Part shown: piece after piece, positions 1-6,225 of the stretch
Layout of the letters: every line of letters starts with the position of its first letter
How positions within the stretch are numbered: position 1 is the first letter of the stretch
DNA from: a bacterium
Lineage (GTDB): Bacteria; Bacillota_A; Clostridia; Lachnospirales; Lachnospiraceae
Assembly: GCA_004562915.1 (NCBI GenBank)
Contig: SFQZ01000058.1
Span: 1-18,936 of the forward strand
DNA length: 18,936 nt
Reading direction: 5' to 3'
The notes under the pieces: generated by a model
What the model was told of the DNA's origin: nothing
The model's database searches: none
What the model saw: the letters and a program-made list of their open reading frames with translations, nothing else
Position numbers and translations under genes: made by a program

Positions 1-129
1 GGAGACTTGACGAAGACGAGGCGAAGCCGATGGCTGAGTCTTAGACGGAAGTTAAGAAAACGGTTGAAAACGCAGAAGAAAAGTAGTAAGATAAGGATGT
101 AACGTGTATGCAGTTTTCAAGGTACATGT
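1..129 (+). other. rRNA operon 3' spacer upstream of tRNA cluster
   Basis: No gene is seen here. Bases 106-123 (GTATGCAGTTTTCAAGGT) are the reverse complement of the ACCTTGAAAACTGCATAC-type sequence that, in Firmicutes, lies just upstream of 23S rRNA, so this is probably the 3' half of the 23S processing stem. It is followed directly by tRNA genes, as in many rRNA operons. No 5S gene is recognisable in these 129 bases. The 23S itself would lie left of the window, so the link is inference from a familiar motif. Confidence 0.55.
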
Positions 130-203
130 GGCCTAGTGGCTCAGTTGGTTAGAGCGCCGCCCTGTCACGGCGGAGGTCACGGGTTCGAGTCCCGTCTGGG
201 TCG
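130..203 (+). tRNA. tRNA-Asp (GTC)
   Basis: The cloverleaf is complete: acceptor GGCCTAG pairs with CTGGGTC (two G-T wobbles), anticodon stem CCGCC/GGCGG, loop CTGTCAC with anticodon GTC at 164-166, and a GGTTCGAGT-type T loop. The discriminator base is G, as expected for Asp. CCA is not encoded. It is the first tRNA of the cluster. Confidence 0.96.
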
Positions 204-227
204 TTTATGAAGAGAAATCTTCATAAA
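204..227 (+). other. spacer hairpin between tRNA-Asp and tRNA-Val
   Basis: This is a perfect 10-bp stem (204-213 with 218-227) closed by a GAAA tetraloop, starting on the base after the tRNA-Asp discriminator. No T-tract follows, so it is not a terminator. A role as a processing or endonuclease entry site in the polycistronic tRNA precursor is inferred. Confidence 0.6.
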
Positions 228-235
228 TAAAATGT

Positions 236-308
236 GGGATCTTAGCTCAGCTGGGAGAGCATCTGCCTTACAAGCAGAGGGTCACAGGTTCGAGCCCTGT
301 AGGTCCCA
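236..308 (+). tRNA. tRNA-Val (TAC)
   Basis: Acceptor GGGATCT pairs with AGGTCCC with one T-G wobble. The anticodon stem is TCTGC/GCAGA, the loop is CTTACAA with anticodon TAC at 269-271, and the T arm contains GGTTCGAGC. The discriminator is A. CCA is not encoded. Confidence 0.96.
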
Positions 309-318
309 TTTTTTATAA

Positions 319-391
319 GCCGATGTGGCTCAATTGGCAGAGCAGCTGATTTGTAATCAGCAGGTTATCGGTTCGAGTCCGATCATCGGCT
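319..391 (+). tRNA. tRNA-Thr (TGT)
   Basis: Acceptor GCCGATG pairs perfectly with CATCGGC. The anticodon stem is GCTGA/TCAGC, the loop is TTTGTAA with anticodon TGT at 352-354, and the T loop is standard. The discriminator is T and CCA is not encoded. Only 10 T/A-rich bases separate it from tRNA-Val. Confidence 0.96.
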
Positions 392-438
392 TTACATTGA
401 GTAATCAATGTAATATCGTAAATTTAATAAGCGATATT
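392..438 (+). other. two spacer hairpins between tRNA-Thr and tRNA-Tyr
   Basis: The first hairpin is a perfect 9-bp stem (392-400 with 405-413) with a GTAA (GNRA-type) loop, beginning right after the tRNA-Thr discriminator. The second is a 7-bp stem (412-418 with 432-438) with a 13-base loop, sharing bases with the first, so they may alternate. Neither has a T-tract. A processing role is inferred. Confidence 0.5.
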
Positions 439-440
439 AT

Positions 441-522
441 GGATGGATTCCCGAGTGGCCAAAGGGGACAGACTGTAAATCTGCTGCAAATTGCTTCGGT
501 GGTTCGAATCCACCTCCATCCA
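441..522 (+). tRNA. tRNA-Tyr (GTA)
   Basis: This is a class II tRNA of 82 bases. Acceptor GGATGGA pairs perfectly with TCCATCC, loop CTGTAAA carries anticodon GTA at 475-477, there is a long variable arm (about 485-500), and the T arm contains GGTTCGAAT. The outermost anticodon-stem pair looks like an A-C mismatch. The discriminator is A; CCA is not encoded. Confidence 0.94.
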
Positions 523-524
523 GT

Positions 525-542
525 AAGAAATGAATATTTCTT
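525..542 (+). other. spacer hairpin between tRNA-Tyr and tRNA-fMet
   Basis: A 7-bp perfect stem (AAGAAAT at 525-531 with ATTTCTT at 536-542) with a GAAT loop starts three bases after tRNA-Tyr. It is weaker than the other spacer hairpins but sits at the same relative position, just 3' of a tRNA. Confidence 0.4.
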
Positions 543-559
543 TAATTTAATACTAATAT

Positions 560-633
<74 letters not shown>

Positions 634-638
634 TTTAT

Positions 639-711
<73 letters not shown>

Positions 712-716
712 TTTAT

Positions 717-789
717 GGGGTATTAGCTCAGTCGGTAGAGCACTTGACTTTTAATCAAGTTGTCCGGGGTTCGAATCCCCGATGCCTCA
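717..789 (+). tRNA. tRNA-Lys (TTT)
   Basis: Acceptor GGGGTAT pairs with ATGCCTC (two wobbles). The anticodon stem is CTTGA/TCAAG, the loop is CTTTTAA with anticodon TTT at 750-752, and the discriminator is A. It is the last tRNA of the cluster and is followed at once by a terminator. CCA is not encoded. Confidence 0.96.
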
Positions 790-792
790 TTG

Positions 793-825
793 AAGACAGA
801 AATTATAAGTTTCTGTCTTTTTTTA
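793..825 (+). terminator. Rho-independent terminator of the rRNA/tRNA operon
   Basis: A perfect 10-bp stem (793-802 with 810-819) has a 7-base loop and runs into a T-tract through 824. It lies four bases after tRNA-Lys and separates the stable-RNA operon from the fatty-acid operon. Confidence 0.9.
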
Positions 826-921
826 TTACAGGAAAGTGCTTTGTATTTTCTATAATATAAAAAATTTTGGGCAGGATTTTTTCTTGTTTCAAAAAGAAGA
901 GTACTTTTGTATAAAATACAC

Positions 922-950
922 TTGACAAATAATAGTTGAAATTATATACT
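922..950 (+). promoter_or_regulatory. promoter of the fatty-acid synthesis operon
   Basis: TTGACA (922-927), a 17-base spacer and TATACT (945-950) make a near-consensus sigma-A promoter about 55 bases before the acpP start. It is the only strong promoter visible between the tRNA terminator and acpP. The -10 overlaps the FabT-like palindrome, so repression by promoter occlusion is plausible. Confidence 0.85.
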
Positions 951-964
951 TTGATAGTCAAAAC
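948..964 (+). promoter_or_regulatory. FabT-like operator upstream of acpP
   Basis: ACTTTGATAGTCAAAAC contains the palindrome TTTGA-TAG-TCAAA (950-962). This closely matches the FabT (MarR-family fatty-acid repressor) consensus as I recall it, ANTTTGATTATCAAATT. It covers the end of the -10 box and the expected transcription start, a classic repressor position. A second site of the same form precedes fabD. No regulator gene is in the window, so identity of the binding protein is inference. Confidence 0.7.
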
Positions 965-1004
965 ATTTGAAAATAAAAATAATATGATTTTAAGGAGAAA
1001 TACC

Positions 1005-1238
1005 ATGCTGGAAGAAATGAGAGAAATTATTGCCGATCAGTTAAATTGTGATGCAGAGACAATTACAGAAGATACTTCTTTTAAAGATGATCTGGGAGCA
1101 GATTCATTAGATCTTTTTGAATTGGTAATGGCTCTGGAAGAAAAGTATGAGATTATGATTCCGTCTGAAGAACTGGCAGAAATGACAACTGTGGGAAGTG
1201 TAATGAACTATCTGAAGGAAAAAGGTGTGGAGGCATAA
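1005..1238 (+). CDS. acpP: acyl carrier protein AcpP
   Basis: This is the 77-residue acyl carrier protein that carries growing fatty-acyl chains as thioesters on a 4'-phosphopantetheine arm during cytosolic type II fatty-acid synthesis. The motif GADSLDLFEL places the modified serine at Ser34; the protein is strongly acidic and has the usual family length. The start at 1005 is chosen for the AAGGAG site seven bases before it; the reading frame stays open upstream to 936, but that extension has no ribosome binding site and no family match. It is the first gene of the fab/acc operon, directly behind the promoter and FabT-like box. The stop codon lies in the loop of an 11-bp hairpin. Very secure. 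Confidence 0.97.
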   Translation: MLEEMREIIADQLNCDAETITEDTSFKDDLGADSLDLFELVMALEEKYEIMIPSEELAEMTTVGSVMNYLKEKGVEA

Positions 1239-1250
1239 GTCCACACCTTT
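1221..1250 (+). other. hairpin enclosing the acpP stop codon
   Basis: An 11-bp perfect stem (1221-1231 with 1240-1250) has an 8-base loop holding the TAA stop at 1236-1238. It is followed by A's, not T's, so it is not a standard terminator. It may stabilise the acpP 3' end or reduce read-through into fabK, giving acyl carrier protein in excess. That role is inferred from position. Confidence 0.6.
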
Positions 1251-1303
1251 AAAAAAATTGCCGAAGAGGCGTGAGCGAGTCTTTAAAAGAAGAGGAGGAA
1301 GCT

Positions 1304-2227
1304 ATGAAGACTAGAGTAACGGAATTGTTAGGAATTGAATATCCGATCATACAGGGTGGTATGGCTTGGGTAGCAGAGCATCATCTGGCGGCTGCCGTTT
1401 CTGAGGCAGGAGGATTTGGTTTGATCGGTGCAGCAAGTGCGCCGGCTGAAATTGTAAGAGAAGAGATTCGTCAGGCAAAAGAACTTACAGATAAACCTTT
1501 TGGTGTAAATATTATGTTGCTGAATCCAAATTCGGAAGAAGTGGCAAAGGTCGTTGTTGAAGAGGGTGTAAAAGCAGTTACTACGGGAGCAGGTAATCCT
1601 GAAAAATTTATGCCTATGTGGAAAGAAGCTGGAATTAAAGTTATTCCGGTAGTTGCTTCTGTAGCAATGGCAAAACGTATGGAGAGATATGGAGCTGATG
1701 CAGTAGTTGCAGAGGGAATGGAGGCTGGAGGACATATCGGTTCTCAGACTACGATGACATTAATTCCTCAGATTGTTGATGCTGTAAATATTCCGGTAAT
1801 TGCTGCCGGAGGTATTGGAGATGGAAGAGGATTTGCTGCAGTTACTATGCTGGGAGCAGAAGCTGCTCAGATAGGGACCCGTTTTGTGGTTGCAGATGAA
1901 TCTATTGTACATGAAAATTATAAAAATAGAATTATAAAAGCAAAAGATATTGATTCTGTTGTGACAGGACAGTCAACAGGACATCCGATTCGTGTCTTGA
2001 GAAATCAGATGACAAAAGAATATTTAAAATTGGAACAGTCTGGTGCTTCTTTTGAAGAACTGGAAAAACTGACACTGGGAGCTTTGAGAAAAGCGGTTAT
2101 GGATGGCGATATTATGAACGGTAGTGTTATGGCTGGACAGATTGCCGGTTTGATTAGTAAAAGACAGAGTTGTAAAGAAATTATGGAAGAAATTATGATG
2201 GAAGCTGAAAAGCTTTTGAAGTTGTAA
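1304..2227 (+). CDS. fabK: enoyl-ACP reductase II FabK
   Basis: This FMN-dependent, NAD(P)H-using enoyl-ACP reductase catalyses the last step of each elongation round and replaces FabI in many Firmicutes. The 307-residue protein shows the nitronate-monooxygenase TIM-barrel signatures: PIIQGGMAW near residue 16, GFGLIGA, the EGMEAGGHIG segment with the catalytic His at 144 (the number used for pneumococcal FabK), the phosphate-binding AAGGIGDGRG, and GAEAAQIGTRF. The start at 1304 follows AGGAGG; a GTG at 1271 is in frame but lacks a good binding site and would add 11 non-homologous residues. It lies 65 bases after acpP and is followed by a 110-base gap with regulatory features. Confidence 0.95.
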   Translation: MKTRVTELLGIEYPIIQGGMAWVAEHHLAAAVSEAGGFGLIGAASAPAEIVREEIRQAKELTDKPFGVNIMLLNPNSEEVAKVVVEEGVKAVTTGAGNPEKFMPMWKEAGIKVIPVVASVAMAKRMERYGADAVVAEGMEAGGHIGSQTTMTLIPQIVDAVNIPVIAAGGIGDGRGFAAVTMLGAEAAQIGTRFVVADESIVHENYKNRIIKAKDIDSVVTGQSTGHPIRVLRNQMTKEYLKLEQSGASFEELEKLTLGALRKAVMDGDIMNGSVMAGQIAGLISKRQSCKEIMEEIMMEAEKLLKL

Positions 2228-2251
2228 AAATAACAGTACGCATGACGAGTA

Positions 2252-2279
2252 TTGGCTGGACAAAAATATGTCCGGCCAA
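2252..2279 (+). other. stem-loop in the fabK-fabD gap
   Basis: An 11-bp stem (2252-2262 with 2269-2279, one G-T wobble) has a 6-base A-rich loop. The next bases are A/T-mixed with no T-run, so termination is unlikely on either strand. It lies directly upstream of the TATAAT and FabT-like box before fabD, and its left arm contains the only -35-like hexamer there, TGGACA at 2257-2262. Confidence 0.55.
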
Positions 2280-2281
2280 AA

Positions 2282-2310
2282 TATAATATATATAGTTTGA
2301 AAATCAAAAT
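2282..2310 (+). promoter_or_regulatory. internal FabT-like operator and -10 element before fabD
   Basis: AGTTTGAAAATCAAAAT (2294-2310) contains TTTGA-AAA-TCAAA (2296-2308), the same arrangement as the box at acpP. A perfect TATAAT at 2282-2287 precedes it, so the box would cover the start of an internal transcript. The -35 is poor (TGGACA with a 19-base spacer). This suggests separate control of fabD onward; the operator assignment is stronger than the promoter assignment. Confidence 0.6.
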
Positions 2311-2337
2311 AATAATTTAAATTGGTAGGAAAAATTT

Positions 2338-3255
2338 ATGAGCAAATTGGCATTTGTATTCCCCGGACAGGGAGCACAGTATGTGGGAATGGGCAAAGAT
2401 TTTTATGAAACTTTTTCAACATGCAGGGAAGTATATGATCTGTCCTCTGAAGTAACAGGGTTGGATATTTCGGCTCTTTGTTTTAAAGAGAATACAGATA
2501 TCAATGTTACAGAATATACGCAGATAGCTATGCTGACTACAGAAGCAGCTATTTTAAAAGTATTGGAAGAGAAGGGAATTCACTCTGATGTGAATGCAGG
2601 TCTGAGTCTGGGAGAATATGGCGCATTGATTGCATCAGATGTGATGTCATTGGAAGATGCTTTTCATGTGGTGAGACAGAGAGGAATCCTGATGCAGGAA
2701 GCTGTTCCCACAGGGGGAGCTATGTGTGCGGTTCTGGGAATGGATGGAAATAAAATTGCTGATATTTGTGAAAAAGTAAAAGGAATTGGTTCTGTTGCAA
2801 ATTATAATTGCCCGGGACAGATTGTTATTACAGGAGAAGAAAAGGCTGTAGAAGAGGCTTGTGAAAAATTAAAAGAAGCCGGAGCGAGAAGATGCATTCC
2901 TTTGAAAGTCAGTGGACCTTTTCATTCCATTATGCTGAAAGAAGCTGGTGAAAAACTGGGAGAAGTCCTGGATAAGGTAAACATAAAAGAAATAAGAACA
3001 CCTTATATAACAAACGTTACTGCGGATTACGTGACAGAATCAGGAATGGTAAAATCACTGTTAGAAAAACAGATATATTCTTCTGTAAAATGGCAGCAGA
3101 GTGTTGAGAAAATGATTGAAGACGGTGTAGATACATTTATTGAAATCGGACCGGGAAAAACACTGACAGGATTTTTGAAAAAAATCAATCGCAATGTTAA
3201 GGGATTGAATATAGAGAAAATAGAAGATATGGAAAAAGTTCTGAAGGAGATTTAA
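2338..3255 (+). CDS. fabD: malonyl-CoA:ACP transacylase FabD
   Basis: FabD moves the malonyl group from malonyl-CoA to acyl carrier protein, supplying the two-carbon donor for FabF. The 305-residue protein opens with the family signature FVFPGQGAQYVGMG. It has the nucleophilic serine in GLSLGEYGAL (Ser90), the catalytic histidine in SGPFHS (His196), and the late IEIGPGKTL motif. Length is normal for FabD. The start follows TAGGAAAA and lies just downstream of the second FabT-like box. It runs into fabG with a two-base gap, with the fabG ribosome binding site inside the fabD 3' end, so the pair is probably translationally coupled. Confidence 0.96.
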   Translation: MSKLAFVFPGQGAQYVGMGKDFYETFSTCREVYDLSSEVTGLDISALCFKENTDINVTEYTQIAMLTTEAAILKVLEEKGIHSDVNAGLSLGEYGALIASDVMSLEDAFHVVRQRGILMQEAVPTGGAMCAVLGMDGNKIADICEKVKGIGSVANYNCPGQIVITGEEKAVEEACEKLKEAGARRCIPLKVSGPFHSIMLKEAGEKLGEVLDKVNIKEIRTPYITNVTADYVTESGMVKSLLEKQIYSSVKWQQSVEKMIEDGVDTFIEIGPGKTLTGFLKKINRNVKGLNIEKIEDMEKVLKEI

Positions 3256-3257
3256 AT

Positions 3258-3995
3258 ATGGAGAAAAAAGTTGCTTTGGTAACAGGTGCTGCCAGAGGAA
3301 TAGGAAGGCAGATTGCATTTACTCTGGCAAGAGAAGGGGTATTTGTAGTTGTTAACTTCAATGGTTCCCGGGAAAGAGCGCAGGAAGTTGTTGATATAAT
3401 AAAAGAAAACGGTGGAGACGGTGTTATTTATCAGTGTAATGTATCTGATTTTCATCAGACAGAGAGCATGGTAAAAGATCTGATCAAATCTTATGGTCAT
3501 GTGGATATTCTTGTAAATAATGCCGGAATTACCCGTGATGGACTGATTATGAAGATGAGTGAGGAAGATTTTGATGCTGTTATTGAAACAAATCTGAAAG
3601 GATGTTTTAATACAATCAGACATTTATCCAGACAAATGTTAAAACAAAGAAGCGGAAAAATTATTAATATATCATCTGTTTCAGGAGTACTTGGCAATGT
3701 CGGACAGGCAAATTATGCAGCTTCCAAAGCAGGAATCATAGGACTTACCAAGACTATGGCAAGAGAACTGGCAAGCAGAGGAATTACAGTCAATGCAATA
3801 GCACCGGGTTTTGTTAATACAGAAATGACGGAGGTCCTTCCTGATTCAGTAAAGGAAAATGCTGTTGCTCAGATTCCGTTGGGAAGATTTGGAGAAGTAG
3901 AGGATATTGCAGAAATGGCGGCATTTCTGGCATCAGATAAAGCTAATTATATTACAGGTCAGGTAATCCATGTGGATGGCGGAATGGCAATGTAG
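3258..3995 (+). CDS. fabG: 3-oxoacyl-ACP reductase FabG
   Basis: FabG is an NADPH-dependent short-chain dehydrogenase that reduces 3-ketoacyl-ACP to 3-hydroxyacyl-ACP. The 245-residue protein has the cofactor loop TGAARGIGRQIAF near residue 8, NNAG, the catalytic Ser140-Tyr153-Lys157 set in the segment that includes QANYAASKAG, and the C-terminal YITGQVIHVDGGMAM typical of FabG. The ribosome binding site AAGGAGAT overlaps the end of fabD. A 70-base gap follows before fabF. Assignment as FabG rather than another SDR rests on the operon and the C-terminal motif. Confidence 0.96.
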   Translation: MEKKVALVTGAARGIGRQIAFTLAREGVFVVVNFNGSRERAQEVVDIIKENGGDGVIYQCNVSDFHQTESMVKDLIKSYGHVDILVNNAGITRDGLIMKMSEEDFDAVIETNLKGCFNTIRHLSRQMLKQRSGKIINISSVSGVLGNVGQANYAASKAGIIGLTKTMARELASRGITVNAIAPGFVNTEMTEVLPDSVKENAVAQIPLGRFGEVEDIAEMAAFLASDKANYITGQVIHVDGGMAM

Positions 3996-4065
3996 ACATC
4001 TGGACAAAAATGTGGATAAATAAGATGGAAATATTGATAATTGTGGACAGATTAAAGGAGAATAT

Positions 4066-5301
4066 ATGAGAAGAGTAGTAGTTACCGGAATGGGAGCCAT
4101 CACTCCTATCGGAATCGGAGTGGAAAATTTCTGGAAGAATGTTAAATATAAAACGCTGGGATTTGGAGAAATTACACGATTTGATACCAGTGATTATAAA
4201 GTGAAAATTGCTGCAGAAGTAAAAGATTTTATTGCAAAAGAACATATGGATTTCAAGGCAGCAAGAAGAATGGAACTGTTTTGTCAGTATGCAGTAGCGG
4301 CAGCAAAAGAAGCATTTTCTCAGTCAGGGCTTGATATGGAAAAAGAAGATGCATTTCGAGTAGGATGTTCGATCGGTTCTGGTATTGGAAGTCTCCAGGC
4401 TATGGAAAGTGCATATGCAAAGATTCTGGATAAAGGACCGGCAAGAGTAAATCCGCTTCTGGTACCCATGATGATTTCCAATATGGCGGCAGGTAATGTT
4501 TCTATTCAGCTTGGTTTGAAAGGAAAAAGTCTGAATGTAGTTACAGCGTGTGCTACAGGAACACATTCAATTGGAGAAGCATTCAGAAGTATTCAGTGCG
4601 GTGATGCAGATGTTATGCTTGCCGGAGGTACGGAAGCAAGTATCTGCCCTGTTGGAGTAGCAGGATTTACGGCACTGACAGCACTTTCTACATCAAATGA
4701 TCCTGAAAGATGTTCTCTTCCATTTGATAAAGACAGAAATGGATTTGTGATGGGAGAAGGAGCTGGTGTGGTTGTATTGGAGGAACTGGAACATGCGAGA
4801 AAGAGAGGCGCTGATATTCTGGCTGAAGTTGTAGGATACGGTGCTACAAGTGATGCTTATCATATTACTTCTCCGGCAGAAGATGGTTCAGGTGCAGCGA
4901 AAGCTATGGAATTGGCTATTCAGGAAGCGGGAATAGAAAAAGAAGATCTGAAATACATCAATGCTCATGGAACAGCTACTCATCACAATGATTTATTTGA
5001 AACCCGTGCAATTAAGTTATTGTTTGGGGAGCATGCTTATCAGATGAAAGTAAATTCCACGAAATCAATGATAGGTCATCTTCTTGGTGCAGCTGGTGCA
5101 GTAGAATTTATTACTTGTGTAAAAGAAATTCAGGATGGATTTATTCATGCAACGGCAGGTTATACGACTCCTGATGAAGAGATGAATCTGAATTATGTAT
5201 CTGGAGACGGAGTGGAAGAAAACCTGGAGTATGCACTCAGTAACTCACTGGGATTTGGCGGACATAATGCAAGTATTCTGGTTAAGAAATATAGAGATTA
5301 A
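4066..5301 (+). CDS. fabF: 3-oxoacyl-ACP synthase II FabF
   Basis: FabF is the elongating condensing enzyme, joining malonyl-ACP to acyl-ACP with loss of CO2. The 411-residue thiolase-fold protein carries the Cys-His-His triad: Cys162 in VTACATGTHSIG, His301 in NAHGTATHHND and His338 in IGHLLGAAGA, with the conserved Lys333 just before. The C-terminal NSLGFGGHNAS glycine-rich loop is intact. The start follows AAAGGAG. With no fabH in this operon, the initiating condensing enzyme must be encoded elsewhere. accB begins 12 bases downstream. Confidence 0.97.
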   Translation: MRRVVVTGMGAITPIGIGVENFWKNVKYKTLGFGEITRFDTSDYKVKIAAEVKDFIAKEHMDFKAARRMELFCQYAVAAAKEAFSQSGLDMEKEDAFRVGCSIGSGIGSLQAMESAYAKILDKGPARVNPLLVPMMISNMAAGNVSIQLGLKGKSLNVVTACATGTHSIGEAFRSIQCGDADVMLAGGTEASICPVGVAGFTALTALSTSNDPERCSLPFDKDRNGFVMGEGAGVVVLEELEHARKRGADILAEVVGYGATSDAYHITSPAEDGSGAAKAMELAIQEAGIEKEDLKYINAHGTATHHNDLFETRAIKLLFGEHAYQMKVNSTKSMIGHLLGAAGAVEFITCVKEIQDGFIHATAGYTTPDEEMNLNYVSGDGVEENLEYALSNSLGFGGHNASILVKKYRD

Positions 5302-5313
5302 AAGAGGAGCAAA

Positions 5314-5766
5314 ATGATGGAATTTGAAAATCTGATTACATTGATTAGAGAGGTTTCTTCTTCGGAACTGACTGATTTTTCCATGAAAGACGGTGATTTT
5401 AAAATTTCCATGGGAAAAAGAGAGAAAAAAATGATAGTAACTTCACAGGAGGGAACGGCAGTAGTTACTTCTGAGAAATTTATTAGCGCAGAAGATGTAA
5501 AAACATCAGAGGAAGAAAAAACTGTGATTTCAGGAAATCAGGTAAAAGCTCCACTGGTGGGAACTTACTACAGTGCTTCCGCACCTGATGCAGAACCTTT
5601 TGTACAGATTGGAGATACAGTGAAGAAGGGGCAGACTCTGGGAATCATAGAAGCTATGAAATTGATGAATGAAATTGAAAGCGAATATGACGGAGTAGTG
5701 GAAGATATTCTTGTTGAAAATGGCCAGATGGTTGAATATGGTCAGGTGTTGTTTGTTATTAAGTAA
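5314..5766 (+). CDS. accB: biotin carboxyl carrier protein AccB
   Basis: AccB is the biotinylated subunit of acetyl-CoA carboxylase; it shuttles carboxybiotin from AccC to the carboxyltransferase. The 150-residue protein has an N-terminal helical segment, a charged linker (about residues 40-75), and a C-terminal biotinyl domain starting near KAPLVGTYYSA. The biotin lysine is Lys116 in EAMKLMNEI. Two ATGs occur in tandem (5314 and 5317) behind AGAGGAG, so the first residue is uncertain by one. It lies between fabF and fabZ, 12 and 17 bases away. Confidence 0.96.
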   Translation: MMEFENLITLIREVSSSELTDFSMKDGDFKISMGKREKKMIVTSQEGTAVVTSEKFISAEDVKTSEEEKTVISGNQVKAPLVGTYYSASAPDAEPFVQIGDTVKKGQTLGIIEAMKLMNEIESEYDGVVEDILVENGQMVEYGQVLFVIK

Positions 5767-5783
5767 GATCTTGGAGGTAAATT

Positions 5784-6206
5784 ATGTTAACAACGAAGGA
5801 AATTATGGATATTATTCCTCACAGACATCCATTTCTTTTGGTAGATACCATCGAAGAAATGGAGCCAGGAGTACGGGCTGTAGGAAAAAAATGTGTAACA
5901 TATGATGAGTATTATTTCAGAGGTCATTTTCCGGAAGAACCGGTAATGCCGGGTGTGCTGATTATTGAAGCTTTAGCTCAGGTAGGTGCAGTATGTGTAT
6001 TGAGCTGTGAACAATTTAAAGGAAAAACAGCATATTTTGGCGGAATTAATCATTGTAAGTTTAAGAAAAAAGTGGTTCCTGGCGATGTACTGAGACTGGA
6101 AGTGGAACTGATTAAGCAAAAGGGTCCTATCGCTATTGCAAAAGCAACCGCGACTGTTGATGGAAAAGTGGCAGCAGCAGCAGAACTGACAGTAGCAATC
6201 GGATAA
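5784..6206 (+). CDS. fabZ: 3-hydroxyacyl-ACP dehydratase FabZ
   Basis: FabZ dehydrates 3-hydroxyacyl-ACP to trans-2-enoyl-ACP, the substrate of FabK. The 140-residue hot-dog-fold protein has HRHPFLLVD near residue 13, and the catalytic pair His48 (in GHFPEEPVMPG) and Glu62 (in LIIEALAQVG). Length is typical. The start has TTGGAGG upstream. No FabA/FabM-type isomerase is seen in the window, so the route to unsaturated fatty acids, if any, is not shown here. Confidence 0.96.
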   Translation: MLTTKEIMDIIPHRHPFLLVDTIEEMEPGVRAVGKKCVTYDEYYFRGHFPEEPVMPGVLIIEALAQVGAVCVLSCEQFKGKTAYFGGINHCKFKKKVVPGDVLRLEVELIKQKGPIAIAKATATVDGKVAAAAELTVAIG

Positions 6207-6225
6207 ACAAGAGGAGTAAGGTATC

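Noticed and set aside
2256..4010. Shared 12-mer CTGGACAAAAAT in the fabK-fabD and fabG-fabF gaps
   Set aside because: It is short and A-rich, only one copy is in a hairpin, and the flanks differ; chance is the simpler explanation.
4013..4041. Possible promoter TGGATA-N17-GATAAT with a half FabT-like site before fabF
   Set aside because: Both hexamers are poor and only the left half of the operator is present (TTGAT without TCAAA), so it is not counted as a third FabT-like site.
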